NCBI RefSeq assembly: GCF_019693215.1
Contig: NZ_CP081183.1
Span: forward strand, 1,925,226-1,989,225
DNA: 64,000 nucleotides
Direction: 5' to 3'
From: Salinarchaeum sp. IM2453
GTDB lineage: Archaea; Halobacteriota; Halobacteria; Halobacteriales; Salinarchaeaceae
Positions 35,273 through 44,246 of the stretch are shown piece after piece (position 1 is the stretch's first letter; every line of letters starts with the position of its first letter). The notes under the pieces were generated by a model that saw only the letters and a program-made list of their open reading frames with translations, searched no databases and had not been told where the DNA came from. The position numbers and the translations under genes were made by a program.

Positions 35273-37108
35273 ATGTACAATCACGACGTCCTTGTTATTG
35301 GTGGCGGTGGAGCTGGTCTCCGTGCCGCAATCGCCGCGCACAATGAAGGGGCTGATGTTGCAATCATCTCAAAGCTTCATCCTGTCCGTAGTCATACTGG
35401 AGCGGCTGAAGGTGGTATCAATGCAGCGTTAAACTCAGACGACAGTTGGGAAGATCATGCATACGACACTGTGAAGGGGTCTGACTACATTGGCGATGCA
35501 CCTGCTATCGACACGTTTGCTCAGGATGTCCGAAAAGAAGTGATCCAGCTTGAGCACTGGGGAATGGCATTCTCGCGTGAGGACGATGGAACTGTTGCAC
35601 AACGACCATTTGGTGGTATGTCGTTCCCTCGAACAACGTTTGCTGGTGCAGAGACTGGTCACCATCTTCTTCATACGCTCTATCAACAGGTAGCGAAACT
35701 CGGAATTGACATCTATGATGAGTGGTTTGTCACACAGCTTGCAGTTACGAATCATGAAGATCCAACCGAACGAGTCTGTCATGGCTGTGTTGCCTACGAT
35801 CTCACCACCGGCGAAATTGCCGGATTCAAGGCAGATAATGGTGTGATTCTCGCTACTGGCGGAAATGGGCAGGCATTTGACCACACCACAAATGCCACTG
35901 CTAACACCGGTGACGGAATTGCGATGGCATACCGCGCCGGGGTGCCGGTCGAGGATATGGAATTTGTGCAGTTCCACCCAACAACCCTTCCGTCAACTGG
36001 TGTGCTGATTACAGAAGGTGTCCGCGGCGAAGGTGGAATCCTGTACAACAGCGACGGTGAACGGTTTATGTTCGAGCACGGATACGCCAAGAATGATGGT
36101 GAGCTTGCGTCTCGAGACGTTGTCTCAAGGGCCGAATTGACTGAAATCAGCGAAGGACGTGGGTTTGAAGATGATCATGTTTACCTTGACATGCGCCATC
36201 TTGGTGAAGAACGGATTCTGGATCGACTCGAAAATATCGTTCACCTCGCTGAAGACTTCGAAGGTGTTGATCCAGTCGAAGAACCAATGCCAGTCAAACC
36301 TGGACAGCATTACACTATGGGTGGTGTTGAAGTCGATGAAAATGGCCAAACATGTATCAATGGACTGTACGCAGCCGGTGAAACGGCCTGTGTCTCACTC
36401 CATGGTGCTAACCGACTTGGCGGAAACGCACTACCTGAACTGATGGTCTTCGGTGCCCGAGCAGGAAAGCATGCTGCTGGTGGCGACCTTGAACCGGCTG
36501 AGATCGATACCGGAAAACCAGCTGATCCAGAAACTGAAGACAAAGAACTTCCAGTCTCTCCCGGTGCCATTGATACCTCAGCTGGCGAAGTCGTAGCAGA
36601 TGGTTCTGGCTTGATAGTCGATCCAGATACTGTCGTTGATACCGCCGTTGACCGTGAAGAAAGCCGCATTGATCAGCTTCTTACTCGTGAAGACGGTGAA
36701 TTCCATGCTGACATTCGGTCTGATGTTCAGGAGACAATGACTGAATACGTCAATGTGTTTCGAGAAGAAGAGGGCCTTAACCAGGCGCTTGAAAGTATCC
36801 GCGCTGCACGCGAACGCTATCAAGACGTATATGTAGGGGATACTTCTCGAACGTTCAATTACGATCTTATCCACACTATCGAGACACGCAACATCATTGA
36901 TGTTGCCGAGACAATCGCTATGGGGGCGCTTGTTCGAACCGAATCACGTGGTGCACACTGGCGGAAGAATCATCAAGAACGGAATGACGCAGAATGGCTC
37001 AAGCACACCATGATTTCATGGAATGAAGGATCACCAGAAATCTGGTACCGATCAGCAAACCTGGAAGGAGCAAATAAAACCTACGAGCCGAAAGAGCGAT
37101 CATACTAA
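35273..37108 (+). CDS. sdhA: Succinate dehydrogenase flavoprotein subunit
   Basis: 611 aa catalytic subunit of respiratory complex II. The FAD loop is VIGGGGAGLRAAIAAHNEGA, the FAD-linking histidine is H41 in VRSHTGAAEGGIN, the substrate-site block is MEFVQFHPTTLPSTG, and HGANRLGGNALPELMVFG closes the FAD site. The C-terminal domain is complete and ends KTYEPKERSY. No sdhB, sdhC or sdhD is adjacent, unlike the usual sdhCDBA operon. Fumarate reductase is unlikely in an aerobic haloarchaeon. Confidence 0.93.
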   Translation: MYNHDVLVIGGGGAGLRAAIAAHNEGADVAIISKLHPVRSHTGAAEGGINAALNSDDSWEDHAYDTVKGSDYIGDAPAIDTFAQDVRKEVIQLEHWGMAFSREDDGTVAQRPFGGMSFPRTTFAGAETGHHLLHTLYQQVAKLGIDIYDEWFVTQLAVTNHEDPTERVCHGCVAYDLTTGEIAGFKADNGVILATGGNGQAFDHTTNATANTGDGIAMAYRAGVPVEDMEFVQFHPTTLPSTGVLITEGVRGEGGILYNSDGERFMFEHGYAKNDGELASRDVVSRAELTEISEGRGFEDDHVYLDMRHLGEERILDRLENIVHLAEDFEGVDPVEEPMPVKPGQHYTMGGVEVDENGQTCINGLYAAGETACVSLHGANRLGGNALPELMVFGARAGKHAAGGDLEPAEIDTGKPADPETEDKELPVSPGAIDTSAGEVVADGSGLIVDPDTVVDTAVDREESRIDQLLTREDGEFHADIRSDVQETMTEYVNVFREEEGLNQALESIRAARERYQDVYVGDTSRTFNYDLIHTIETRNIIDVAETIAMGALVRTESRGAHWRKNHQERNDAEWLKHTMISWNEGSPEIWYRSANLEGANKTYEPKERSY

Positions 37109-37192
37109 GCGCCTTTTGCTTTCTTCGCTCCTACCGTATAAAATCTGAAAACGCAACTGTTTTACTGAAACCACATGTATATATCGTTGCAC

Positions 37193-37267
37193 GCTCCGAT
37201 GGTGTAGGCCGGCCAATCATATTGCCCTCTCGAGGCAATGACCGGGGTTCAAATCCCCGTCGGAGCA
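37193..37267 (+). tRNA. tRNA-Glu (anticodon CTC)
   Basis: A 75-base cloverleaf. The acceptor GCTCCGA pairs with TCGGAGC and the discriminator is A. The anticodon stem TTGCC/GGCAA encloses the loop CTCTCGA with CTC at 37229-37231, and the T-arm is CCGGGGTTCAAATCCCCG. The D-arm is long, as in archaeal tRNA-Glu. A TATA-like TGTATATATC precedes it. No intron, and CCA is not encoded. Confidence 0.95.
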
Positions 37268-37541
37268 TGAGATTTACAGGCATATCACTTGCAAGCCCTG
37301 GGTCAACCATTATTCCGTATATATACGTCGCTTGGTATGCCTATTCTATTTTTTACCTTCATCATTCCAAGTATCGTTATGCGGAAGTCAAAAATCCACC
37401 GAGAAACAGTTAATGTACTTTTTTGTTTACTTTTTGACCATAAAAAGACAGAAATTGGTATGATCTTTTCTATTCTATCCGATTCTTCTGTGTGTAGCGT
37501 GTCTAATTCCTTGCCATCAACCCTACCAAATGGTTAACTTA

Positions 37542-38405
37542 TTACTCAAGCGAGTTACCTATATCTGGAATTATTCGATTAAACACATCCGTCTGATCGT
37601 TGTAGTCAAGAATCCATTCCCACAAAACAAGGCCTGTCACGGTCATCAGACTCGCCAAAAAGAAGAATAATCCTTCTTCAATCGGCAATCCAAGAAGTGG
37701 TACCGATAATTCAGATGTGTATTGATCCGAGATTACCCATGTTCCCATCCCGATTGCAATTCGATCAACTATGATTAGATATAGTGACGGAACAAGCGTT
37801 GCTTCAACCCATGGTCGATATTTTCGGAGTAGATAGCCACCGCCAGCTATCCATTGTATAATTATAATTGGTCCTACCCAGGCAATCAATCCACCAAGGT
37901 ACAGGAACGAATCATCAAGTGTAATTAAATAAAGTCCACCAATGACCATACCTACTCCAATAACTACGCCAACAGCCGCAGATCGAAGCGATAGATCTCC
38001 ACTTTGATATGTATAGTCAAATCCTCTCCAGTGGAGATAAAATCCCACAATTAGCACTTGGATGGTAAAAAACATATACTCGCCCAGTGGGATGTAGAGA
38101 CCTCGCCAAGCAACTGCTGATTCCCCGTACCACCAGACTCCGGTCTGGATCATATAACTCACCCACGGCGTAGTATAAGTGAATGCAATAACATTCAATA
38201 TGACTAGCCCAAGTGCTGCTCGCCGTCGTCGAACTGAATTATAGGAAGGAGCAAGATACCATAGAATGGCAAGCACCGGCAGGGTGAAAACTAAATGAAA
38301 TTGGAGATATGTGAGCATAATCCCATCAAGCGCCTCAATGGCATTATCGATAAGCGTACCAATAAACAATGGCTCGACTGGCGATAATGCAAACTGGTGT
38401 ATCAT
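37542..38405 (-). CDS. crtY: Lycopene beta-cyclase (CrtY)
   Basis: 287-aa integral membrane enzyme that cyclises lycopene to beta-carotene, the precursor of retinal. Two homologous lycopene-cyclase domains are fused: the first includes YLQFHLVFTLPVLAILWYLA and YIPLGEYMFF, the second LPIEEGLFFFLASLM; the P-x-x-E motifs mark the active site. About seven membrane helices. Homologues often begin at the internal MLTYLQFHLVF (ATG at 38318, 258 aa), so the N-terminal 29 residues are uncertain. Its presence implies retinal synthesis; no rhodopsin gene is in the window. Confidence 0.85.
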   Translation of the reverse strand: MIHQFALSPVEPLFIGTLIDNAIEALDGIMLTYLQFHLVFTLPVLAILWYLAPSYNSVRRRRAALGLVILNVIAFTYTTPWVSYMIQTGVWWYGESAVAWRGLYIPLGEYMFFTIQVLIVGFYLHWRGFDYTYQSGDLSLRSAAVGVVIGVGMVIGGLYLITLDDSFLYLGGLIAWVGPIIIIQWIAGGGYLLRKYRPWVEATLVPSLYLIIVDRIAIGMGTWVISDQYTSELSVPLLGLPIEEGLFFFLASLMTVTGLVLWEWILDYNDQTDVFNRIIPDIGNSLE

Positions 38406-38692
38406 TGTCTTAAACTTCCGCCTTATTAGCGAAGCAAGTCATTTTACTCTTGTTCTTCTGGACGTTTGTCCTATCGATTTGTTCCATCTAGCAGGTTAAA
38501 ATCAAAATAACGGTAAGTAATTTTCGATATAATATCTTTTCGTTCGGGATTCACGTTAAATAACACTAAATGTGATACACGAGGAATAGCTGTTAAAAGG
38601 TCTTTGAACTGAAGATATCTTGATATTGTATTATGTGAGAGCCTATTAGCACCTCAGGGAAGATACTGAATAGCTGGAGCTAATTACGGGTA

Positions 38693-39761
38693 GGCGGTGG
38701 TGCAGAAGTCTTCACAAGGAAAGCGGTAGGACGAAATTGATGTGTCCAGCAGCAAGTCCGTCCTACCGAGTAACGATACGGTCGAACAGGTTTTCAAAGC
38801 ACTGGAGACGGAGACGACAGCGCTGTTCGAACACCTTGATCTCTCCTTTCTCAAGGACCTTCCCGTGTTCGCCCCTGATTCGAGGGGGCGAACACGGGTC
38901 CACGAGCCCCCAGAGTTGCTGAAAGGTGTCCTTCACTGCTTCTACAACGACATCTACGGGCTCCGACCAATGGCGCGAGAACTCCGGAATGAAGATGTGT
39001 GGCGGCAATGTGGATTCGAGCGCCCACCGTCCCGGTGGACGCTCTCACGGTTTATCACTGATTTCGCTCTCGTCGCAGAAGACATCTTCATCAAATTGGT
39101 GCATGAGCTTGCCGAGCAGGTCCCGTTCGGCAAGCTCTTCCGCATCGATGGTACCGACATTCCCGTCGATCAGCGTGATGATGACGCTAGCTGGAACTAT
39201 GACCACAGCGAAGACGAGTACTACTACGGTTACGGCTGTTGTGTCGTGACCGCGGCAAACAACATTCCGGTCGCAGCAGCGTTCACTCCAGCAAAGAAAG
39301 TCGATCAGGAGACGGCGATGCGCGTCACGCGTGACGCGCTCGCCGTCGAAATCCCTCGATGGATGGTCGGTGATTCAGAGTTCGATATGCTGGAGTGGCA
39401 CGACTACCTGCTGGCGCAGGCGGTCGTACCGGTTGCACCGTACAATCCACGCAATACGGACGACCCGCTAGAGATTGAGTATCGCGTCGAAGACCAGATC
39501 AAACGGCACAGCGACACAGTTCGTCTCTGGCAGAAACAGCTCGATAAGACGTATGATCAACGCTCACGGGTGGAAACAGCGATTGGTGTCTGCAAGGATC
39601 TCGGCCTCGGGACCTCGCGGGTCCGAGGCCGAGTGAGGGTCAAAGCACACGTTTTTCTGGTTCTGTGTCTTCGGTTGGCCGTTGCGCTCGCTAATCACCA
39701 TCGAGGAAACGATGTCGCCAGCCCCAACATCATGCTATGAGAACCATTCTGCACCACCGCC
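38693..39761 (+). mobile_element. Complete IS5-type insertion sequence
   Basis: 1069 bp. The left end GGCGGTGGTGCAGAA (38693-38707) is the exact complement of the right end at 39747-39761. An exact 8-bp target duplication TACGGGTA lies at 38685-38692 and 39762-39769. The element has visibly higher GC than its flanks and one intact transposase. The 8-bp duplication and length fit the ISH1 group of IS5. It landed just upstream of an IS630 relic. No other gene lies in 38406-38692. Confidence 0.92.
38742..39740 (+). CDS. IS5-type DDE transposase
   Basis: 332 aa, uninterrupted. The candidate DDE triad is D136 in FRIDGTDIPV, D211 in WMVGDSEFD and E278 in QRSRVETAIGVCK, with the Y-x2-R-x3-E-like spacing of IS4/IS5 enzymes. 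The C-terminus SRVRGRVRVKAHVFLVLCLR is typical of halophilic members. The ATG lies 49 bases inside the left inverted repeat. Probably active: ends, frame and target duplication are all intact. Confidence 0.92.
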   Translation: MSSSKSVLPSNDTVEQVFKALETETTALFEHLDLSFLKDLPVFAPDSRGRTRVHEPPELLKGVLHCFYNDIYGLRPMARELRNEDVWRQCGFERPPSRWTLSRFITDFALVAEDIFIKLVHELAEQVPFGKLFRIDGTDIPVDQRDDDASWNYDHSEDEYYYGYGCCVVTAANNIPVAAAFTPAKKVDQETAMRVTRDALAVEIPRWMVGDSEFDMLEWHDYLLAQAVVPVAPYNPRNTDDPLEIEYRVEDQIKRHSDTVRLWQKQLDKTYDQRSRVETAIGVCKDLGLGTSRVRGRVRVKAHVFLVLCLRLAVALANHHRGNDVASPNIML

Positions 39762-39771
39762 TACGGGTAGT

Positions 39772-40030
39772 ATGGTTGGTCGTGAGAAAGAGGTCGTGAA
39801 GCACCTCAGTAGGGGAGATTTAGATCGACTTCAAGCTGAGACTGACAATCTCAAAACCTACAAGCGGCTTACCTTTCTCAAGCATCTCTACGACGGTGAA
39901 ACGTTAGCTGAGGCAGCTGACAAGGTCGGTATCTCGAATGGAGCGGCTAGTAACTGGGTACGTCGCTGGAATCAGGCAGCCCCTGCCGCAAGAAGCCGCC
40001 AACGGCGGCTGGTAGTCAGGGGTAGTTCAC
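39772..40030 (+). pseudogene. IS630-family transposase N-terminal relic with a terminal palindrome
   Basis: The first 68 or so codons give the helix-turn-helix of IS630 transposases: MVGREKEVVKHLSRGDLDRL, then FLKHLYDGETLAEAADKVGI and NWVRRWNQ. After that the similarity stops and a palindrome follows (CCCCTGCCGCAAGAAGCCGC pairing with GCGGCTGGTAGTCAGGGG) ending GGTAGTTCAC, like a TnpB-type right end. The catalytic DDE domain is gone. The intact IS5-type element sits immediately upstream of the ATG. Confidence 0.7.
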
Positions 40031-40088
40031 CTACAACTTGTGCCCAAGCGTATAATCCCACTCAGCTAAGATACACCAGAAACTAACC

Positions 40089-40805
40089 TCACATTATCGC
40101 CTTTGGTTTCTTAACTAGCAACGTCACGATACTTGTCCATACAGCGGCAAGGAACAGTAGTGACAAATTAAATGTTGATATCGCTCCAATCATGGTAATA
40201 TACGGGGCAGCTATGATAACGATCATTGATCCCAGCCCGACGCTGACCGCAACTTGGATTAGTTGTTCGTTCTCTGCTCGGAATGTCACAGCACCGATGA
40301 ATAGTACTAATGGAACTACAGTAAGCCACAGAACTATCTGTGGAACTGCACGGTCAATAGCAGGTCCAGTCGCATGATACCGGTCGCCAGTCAACAGCAG
40401 GTATCGGTTGTCATCCTGTTCGATAATGTCGTATGCTTCATCTATTGATAGCCCTTCGCCATATGTAAAATCGTCTGGAAGCTCGTCTTTGTAATAGCCA
40501 TCACAGATAATGGTATAATTCTGGCAAATATCCGGGGTGAATGATCCATCTACTTTTGCCCTATTGAATACTTCTTGTGCAGCCGGTGAAAGTTCTTCAT
40601 ATTGGTGTACCTCAATAGTATCGTTATGTTCGTGTACAATATCCTCGTAATGTTCGTCAGTTTCCGGACTAACGGAATGGTGATAATCAGCACCACCGGA
40701 AAAAATATATGGATACGCGAGGGACCCAAGATAGAATAGACAGCCAATTAGAAGCACCGCCGTAATGATTCCGAGAATTCGGAACGGATCAGAGAAGCGG
40801 TACAT
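40089..40805 (-). CDS. Membrane protein with an extracellular domain, unknown function
   Basis: 238 aa. One N-terminal helix (about 10-35), an external domain (about 40-155) with the haloarchaeal-type stretch LSPAAQEVFNRAKVDGSF and a cysteine pair in DICQNYTIICDG, then three helices (about 160-232). Similar outward domains occur in other haloarchaeal membrane proteins, but no function is known. Its stop lies 58 bases after the palindrome of the IS630 relic. Confidence 0.7.
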   Translation of the reverse strand: MYRFSDPFRILGIITAVLLIGCLFYLGSLAYPYIFSGGADYHHSVSPETDEHYEDIVHEHNDTIEVHQYEELSPAAQEVFNRAKVDGSFTPDICQNYTIICDGYYKDELPDDFTYGEGLSIDEAYDIIEQDDNRYLLLTGDRYHATGPAIDRAVPQIVLWLTVVPLVLFIGAVTFRAENEQLIQVAVSVGLGSMIVIIAAPYITMIGAISTFNLSLLFLAAVWTSIVTLLVKKPKAIM

Positions 40806-40970
40806 CTACCAAAAATACTGTAGTAGTCGCCGAATAAAAAACCGTTGCCACAATTCAAACATGAGCCGTCAACTTGGAAGTCTTCTTGTTCGGACAATAA
40901 CACCGACAGTGTTGGTAAATGATAAGAAGTGATCGGTTACCGGCCTTGACTTAGTTGTGGAAATGACTAA

Positions 40971-41171
40971 TCACGATTCTTCAAGATTCGAAACCGTTGC
41001 AGTCTCTGTTTCCATCACATCACTAAATACATACGCATCACAGTCTGCTCGAAGATCAGGGAGTGCTTGTGGGTTGTTTTTGATTACAACGTAGTCCTGA
41101 CCTTGTCTCTCACAAAGTTCAGCAAGCTGCGAACAACGTTGATATTCCGTGGTGGTAGAGCATCGAGACAA
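40971..41171 (-). pseudogene. Fragment of a TrkA-N (RCK) NAD-binding domain
   Basis: The 66-codon frame contains CERQGQDYVVIKNNPQALPD and FSDVMETETATVSNLEES. This resembles the second half of the TrkA-N Rossmann unit of potassium channels and antiporters (V-x-D-x-x-P ... L-R ... GD). The Rossmann glycine loop and the membrane part are missing and the frame ends in a stop, so it is a remnant. A plus-strand open frame starting at 41149 overlaps its N-terminus and is not recognised. The rest of 41172-41598 shows no gene. Confidence 0.45.
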
Positions 41172-41598
41172 AGACCAGCTACTTCACCGTCTGGAGAAGG
41201 CCGTTGAAGCTGGTGACATGTACGAGTTGGAGACTGTCGATCACAGTGTTTTCGTCGGATATAGAGGTGATTGCCCAGTCAAGACTGCGGAAACGGGATC
41301 ACCGGGGTCGGCAACCACTCGAAGCACGGCTTCAGCGAACTCCGAGCCAAGCCGGTTCCAAAGTAGGAGGAAAATCAGGGAGGTGACACAAATCGTAATA
41401 GAGGTAAAATATTGACATTACGGCCTGACCGCGTCTCGGCTGACTTCAACTCTCATTCCGGTGTCCACGAAATTGGGCTCACAGACAGTCCTAATAAAGG
41501 TAATCGGACTCTCGAAAACTGATAAACATGTTTTACTGACACCTAACTAATGTGAGCCAGAAAATTAGAATCCGACACCATGAATAAACGGCGACCGA

Positions 41599-41737
41599 CT
41601 AGCCATCCTTAACGAAACCACCGTCATCTTCACCTTTCCAATCGAATTTAACGAACTCAAGATCATCCCTGTCATCGGGATCACGAGGGTCTGTAGTCGA
41701 CCGTTCGTCATCATCCTGTCCGGCCTTAAGTGTAAAC
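41599..41737 (-). pseudogene. Out-of-frame tail of the DUF1102 gene
   Basis: Directly after TVYT of the upstream frame, the +1 frame reads LKAGQDDDERSTTDPRDPDD and DLEFVKFDWKGEDDGGF before a TAG at 41599-41601. The acidic composition and lack of stops indicate former coding sequence. A single-base insertion or two-base loss near 41737 would explain the break; a base-calling error is also possible. Confidence 0.65.
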
Positions 41738-42682
41738 AGTCTTATCAGCTATGAGCCAGCCATCTTCAACAACATCATCATCCTGATCAAGCGTGGTCAC
41801 AGTCCCTGAGTCAAATCCATTTCCAAAAATAAGGCCAGTTTCCTCGCGATCGAGACCGCCAATGTTGATTACAATTTCTTCAAGTTCTGTATTCCCATCA
41901 AATGATACAGTAACTGGGTCAAGGTCTCCTGATGCGTCATCACCGTTTTTAGCGTCCACTGCTTCTACTTCGGAAATTTCTGGACTCTCTTCCGCAATGA
42001 ATGCTATGAAGCTAATTGTCTCTCCGGCCTCAATGATCCTCGGTTGTTCTTTTTCTGGCACCGTATCGTCTTCGCATGCATCATTGGCATCGGCGACGAG
42101 TTCCACTTCATCAAGTAACACGTCACCATCTTCAGGCTTGTCAAGTGCAAACTCATTGTCAAGGTCTTCTCTGGTATTTACTTGCAATCCGATACATTCA
42201 CATGCTCCGAGTGGAAGGTAGATACCGTCTTCGATATCAGAGAACAGTTGTGCTTCGTCTGGGATTGGCTGTTCACCTGATTGTTCGCCGGTGTAGAAGG
42301 TAACTCGATCCGGGTCTGCTCCGGTTTTCTCAGCAATGTAAACACAGATGTCTTGTTTGCCCTGGTTACAAACCTGAAAAATATCGTCAAACCATGAAAT
42401 AGAGTTTGAATTGACTCCTTCACCATCAACGTCCGTTGGATTCTCTTCGCTCATCTGAATAGCCAGATGCCCATCCTCGTCAATCTCCGCATAACTCTGA
42501 TTCGGCGAGTCAGGACAACTGTCCAACCCTAGATACGCATCCGGGTCTTCGGCCACCTCAATAGTTACTTGCCGCTGCGATTCAACACGGGTGAACGCCC
42601 CGGAGCCAAGCAATGCACTGCCGCCAATAGATACCGACCCAAGTCCGAGAAGAAGGCGCCTCCGTTGCACGGTGGAACACAT
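41726..42682 (-). CDS. DUF1102-type secreted protein with TAT signal (apparently frameshifted at the 3' end)
   Basis: 318 aa. The N-terminus RRRLLLGLGSVSIGGSALLG with a following GAFTRVESQRQVTIEVAED is the twin-arginine leader and first strand typical of haloarchaeal DUF1102 proteins. The mature part is very acidic, has several cysteines and no membrane helix, and is predicted to be exported and surface-associated. Its stop codon at 41726 appears premature: the +1 frame continues with clear haloarchaeal coding sequence to 41599. Genes of this family often cluster with signal peptidases, none of which is here. Confidence 0.75.
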   Translation of the reverse strand: MCSTVQRRRLLLGLGSVSIGGSALLGSGAFTRVESQRQVTIEVAEDPDAYLGLDSCPDSPNQSYAEIDEDGHLAIQMSEENPTDVDGEGVNSNSISWFDDIFQVCNQGKQDICVYIAEKTGADPDRVTFYTGEQSGEQPIPDEAQLFSDIEDGIYLPLGACECIGLQVNTREDLDNEFALDKPEDGDVLLDEVELVADANDACEDDTVPEKEQPRIIEAGETISFIAFIAEESPEISEVEAVDAKNGDDASGDLDPVTVSFDGNTELEEIVINIGGLDREETGLIFGNGFDSGTVTTLDQDDDVVEDGWLIADKTVYT

Positions 42683-42800
42683 TCAATTAATTGGGTAGAA
42701 GATACTTTAGTATCTTCAGCATATACCAGAGATAACCAATGCATGTGCGTAATCTGGTTATATTAACGAGCGATTATTTTAGAGCTGAATTTAAATTTTG

Positions 42801-43080
42801 CAGGCTACGTCCCTGTCCTCAAGGAGAAGCGCAGTGAACCGTAATGAACGAGTAGCGCAGTAGTTCGGGGATACAGCCGTCGCTTAGCCTACGTGAAATC
42901 ATCCAATTTAGGTGCGGTCGAACAACAAACTGTGACGGATTCTACTCATGAGGATGGCTTCGAACGGGATCATAACCGTAGTCAGACTCGATTTGTTCGT
43001 CACCAGCAAGTAGGGCAGGGCATGGCCGAATTAACGCCTGCAGAGACCGCGCTCCCTGTGGACACTGTGGTAGTTCACTC
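42801..43080 (+). mobile_element. TnpB-derived mini-element relic (copy B)
   Basis: Left-end block CAGGCTACGTCCCTGTCCTC then AAGGAG at 42801-42826 and GGGGATACAGCCG near 42870, then a spacer with TGTGACGGATTCTACTCATG, then a TnpB C-terminal frame with GFERDHNRSQ and VGQGMAELTPAETALPVDTV (about 42955-43070). The body of tnpB is absent. The right end is lost, and the stop region of the convergent bactofilin-like gene lies in this tail. It fills the gap 42683-43074. Confidence 0.7.
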
Positions 43081-44142
43081 TACAGATGCACCCTCTGAAC
43101 TTGGCCCAGGAGTGAGACTCATCCGACGTCGTCGTGTAATAAGCCTGAGGACAAGTGCCCCAAGGCCCAGAAGAGTAATAATAAAGTTAACCAGCCCTCC
43201 GATCACTGGTATTTGCCAGAGAATAGCCGCGAGCAGAAGCCCAGCGAGGAGTGCTGCCCATCGGTTATTCACATCAGCTAAGGATAGAAGCCAATCTCCG
43301 ATAGCGAATCGACCGTAGATTGTTCCAATCCAGATGGTTAACAGAAATACGAACAACCCGGCAATCGAGATTGGAATACCGATAACGGTTAGTGCAACTA
43401 TGATGAGAATAATCGGGGCTCCAATCAATATGCCGAGTCCAGTCAGACCACTTCTGATAGGATCGGTTTCAACACGGTCAGACACACGATCCGAGAACTT
43501 CGGGAATAATCCGAGTAATAACGCTCCGAGAAAAAAGTTCAATATAAAACCACCAATGGCAAACACCCATGTGCTAACCGGTTGGAAATCGCCGAAGAAC
43601 ATGGGAGCAATTGACCGGTCTCTTGTGATATCACCTTGGACAGCATCAAGATTTCCGCTGAGTTCTCCATCGTATGTCAGCGAACCATTAATGATTGCTG
43701 TATCACCAAGTTGAATTGTTGCAGCGCCAATCCGAGCATCACCCTGTATGGCTCCATCAATTTGTACACTGCCTGCCCCAACGTTAAAGTCTCCTTCAAC
43801 AACTCCTGTTTCAGTAACTCGGACCGAACCAGCACCAGATGATACATCACCACGGACAGTCCCTGCTATATCAATGCTCCCGGCAAAAGCTTCGATATTC
43901 CCTTCGACTACACCGTTTTCTCGGACAACAATATCACCAGCGAATCCGGAGATATCCCCTGTTACTGTTCCTTCGACAATAATCGTCCCGAACACGCCCT
44001 CGACACTTGAGACGTTTTCTCCACTCTCCACCGTTACCTTGTCGCCAAAACCTGACTGTGCTGATACAACTCCTGGAAATAACCCCACTACGAGCAGTGT
44101 ACTGATAACAAAAACAAATATATGACGTTGTGATGCTGACAT
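43075..44142 (-). CDS. Bactofilin-like exported membrane protein
   Basis: 355 aa from the ATG at 44142 (an upstream TTG is unlikely). A signal peptide (about 1-28, FVFVISTLLVVGLFPGVVSA) is followed by a right-handed beta-helix of roughly 16-19-residue repeats (VEGTVTGDISGFAGDIVV, ENGVVEGNIEAFAGSI) typical of polymer-forming bactofilin-type proteins, and then four C-terminal membrane helices (about 205-335). The helix would lie outside the cell. The last residues (GPSSEGASVE) lie in the tail of a TnpB relic, so the original C-terminus may have been replaced. It may act in envelope structure; the function is not established. Confidence 0.8.
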   Translation of the reverse strand: MSASQRHIFVFVISTLLVVGLFPGVVSAQSGFGDKVTVESGENVSSVEGVFGTIIVEGTVTGDISGFAGDIVVRENGVVEGNIEAFAGSIDIAGTVRGDVSSGAGSVRVTETGVVEGDFNVGAGSVQIDGAIQGDARIGAATIQLGDTAIINGSLTYDGELSGNLDAVQGDITRDRSIAPMFFGDFQPVSTWVFAIGGFILNFFLGALLLGLFPKFSDRVSDRVETDPIRSGLTGLGILIGAPIILIIVALTVIGIPISIAGLFVFLLTIWIGTIYGRFAIGDWLLSLADVNNRWAALLAGLLLAAILWQIPVIGGLVNFIITLLGLGALVLRLITRRRRMSLTPGPSSEGASVE

Positions 44143-44246
44143 GTGTAACAAGTTAACATATAAAGATATAAATTTTCGGAACCCCCGCAACAATACTCGC
44201 AAATACTACTGAAAATCAGAACAGCAAACAGGGAACATCAGTCTCC

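Noticed and set aside
37268-37541. Open frames downstream of tRNA-Glu.
   Set aside because: The frames begin inside the tRNA, have non-halophilic composition and match nothing; the gap is left as non-coding.
41149-41415. Plus-strand 88-codon frame with DKDQLLHRLEKAVEAGDMYE.
   Set aside because: It overlaps a TrkA-N fragment on the other strand, has a low-complexity tail and no recognised family or promoter; too weak to list as a gene.
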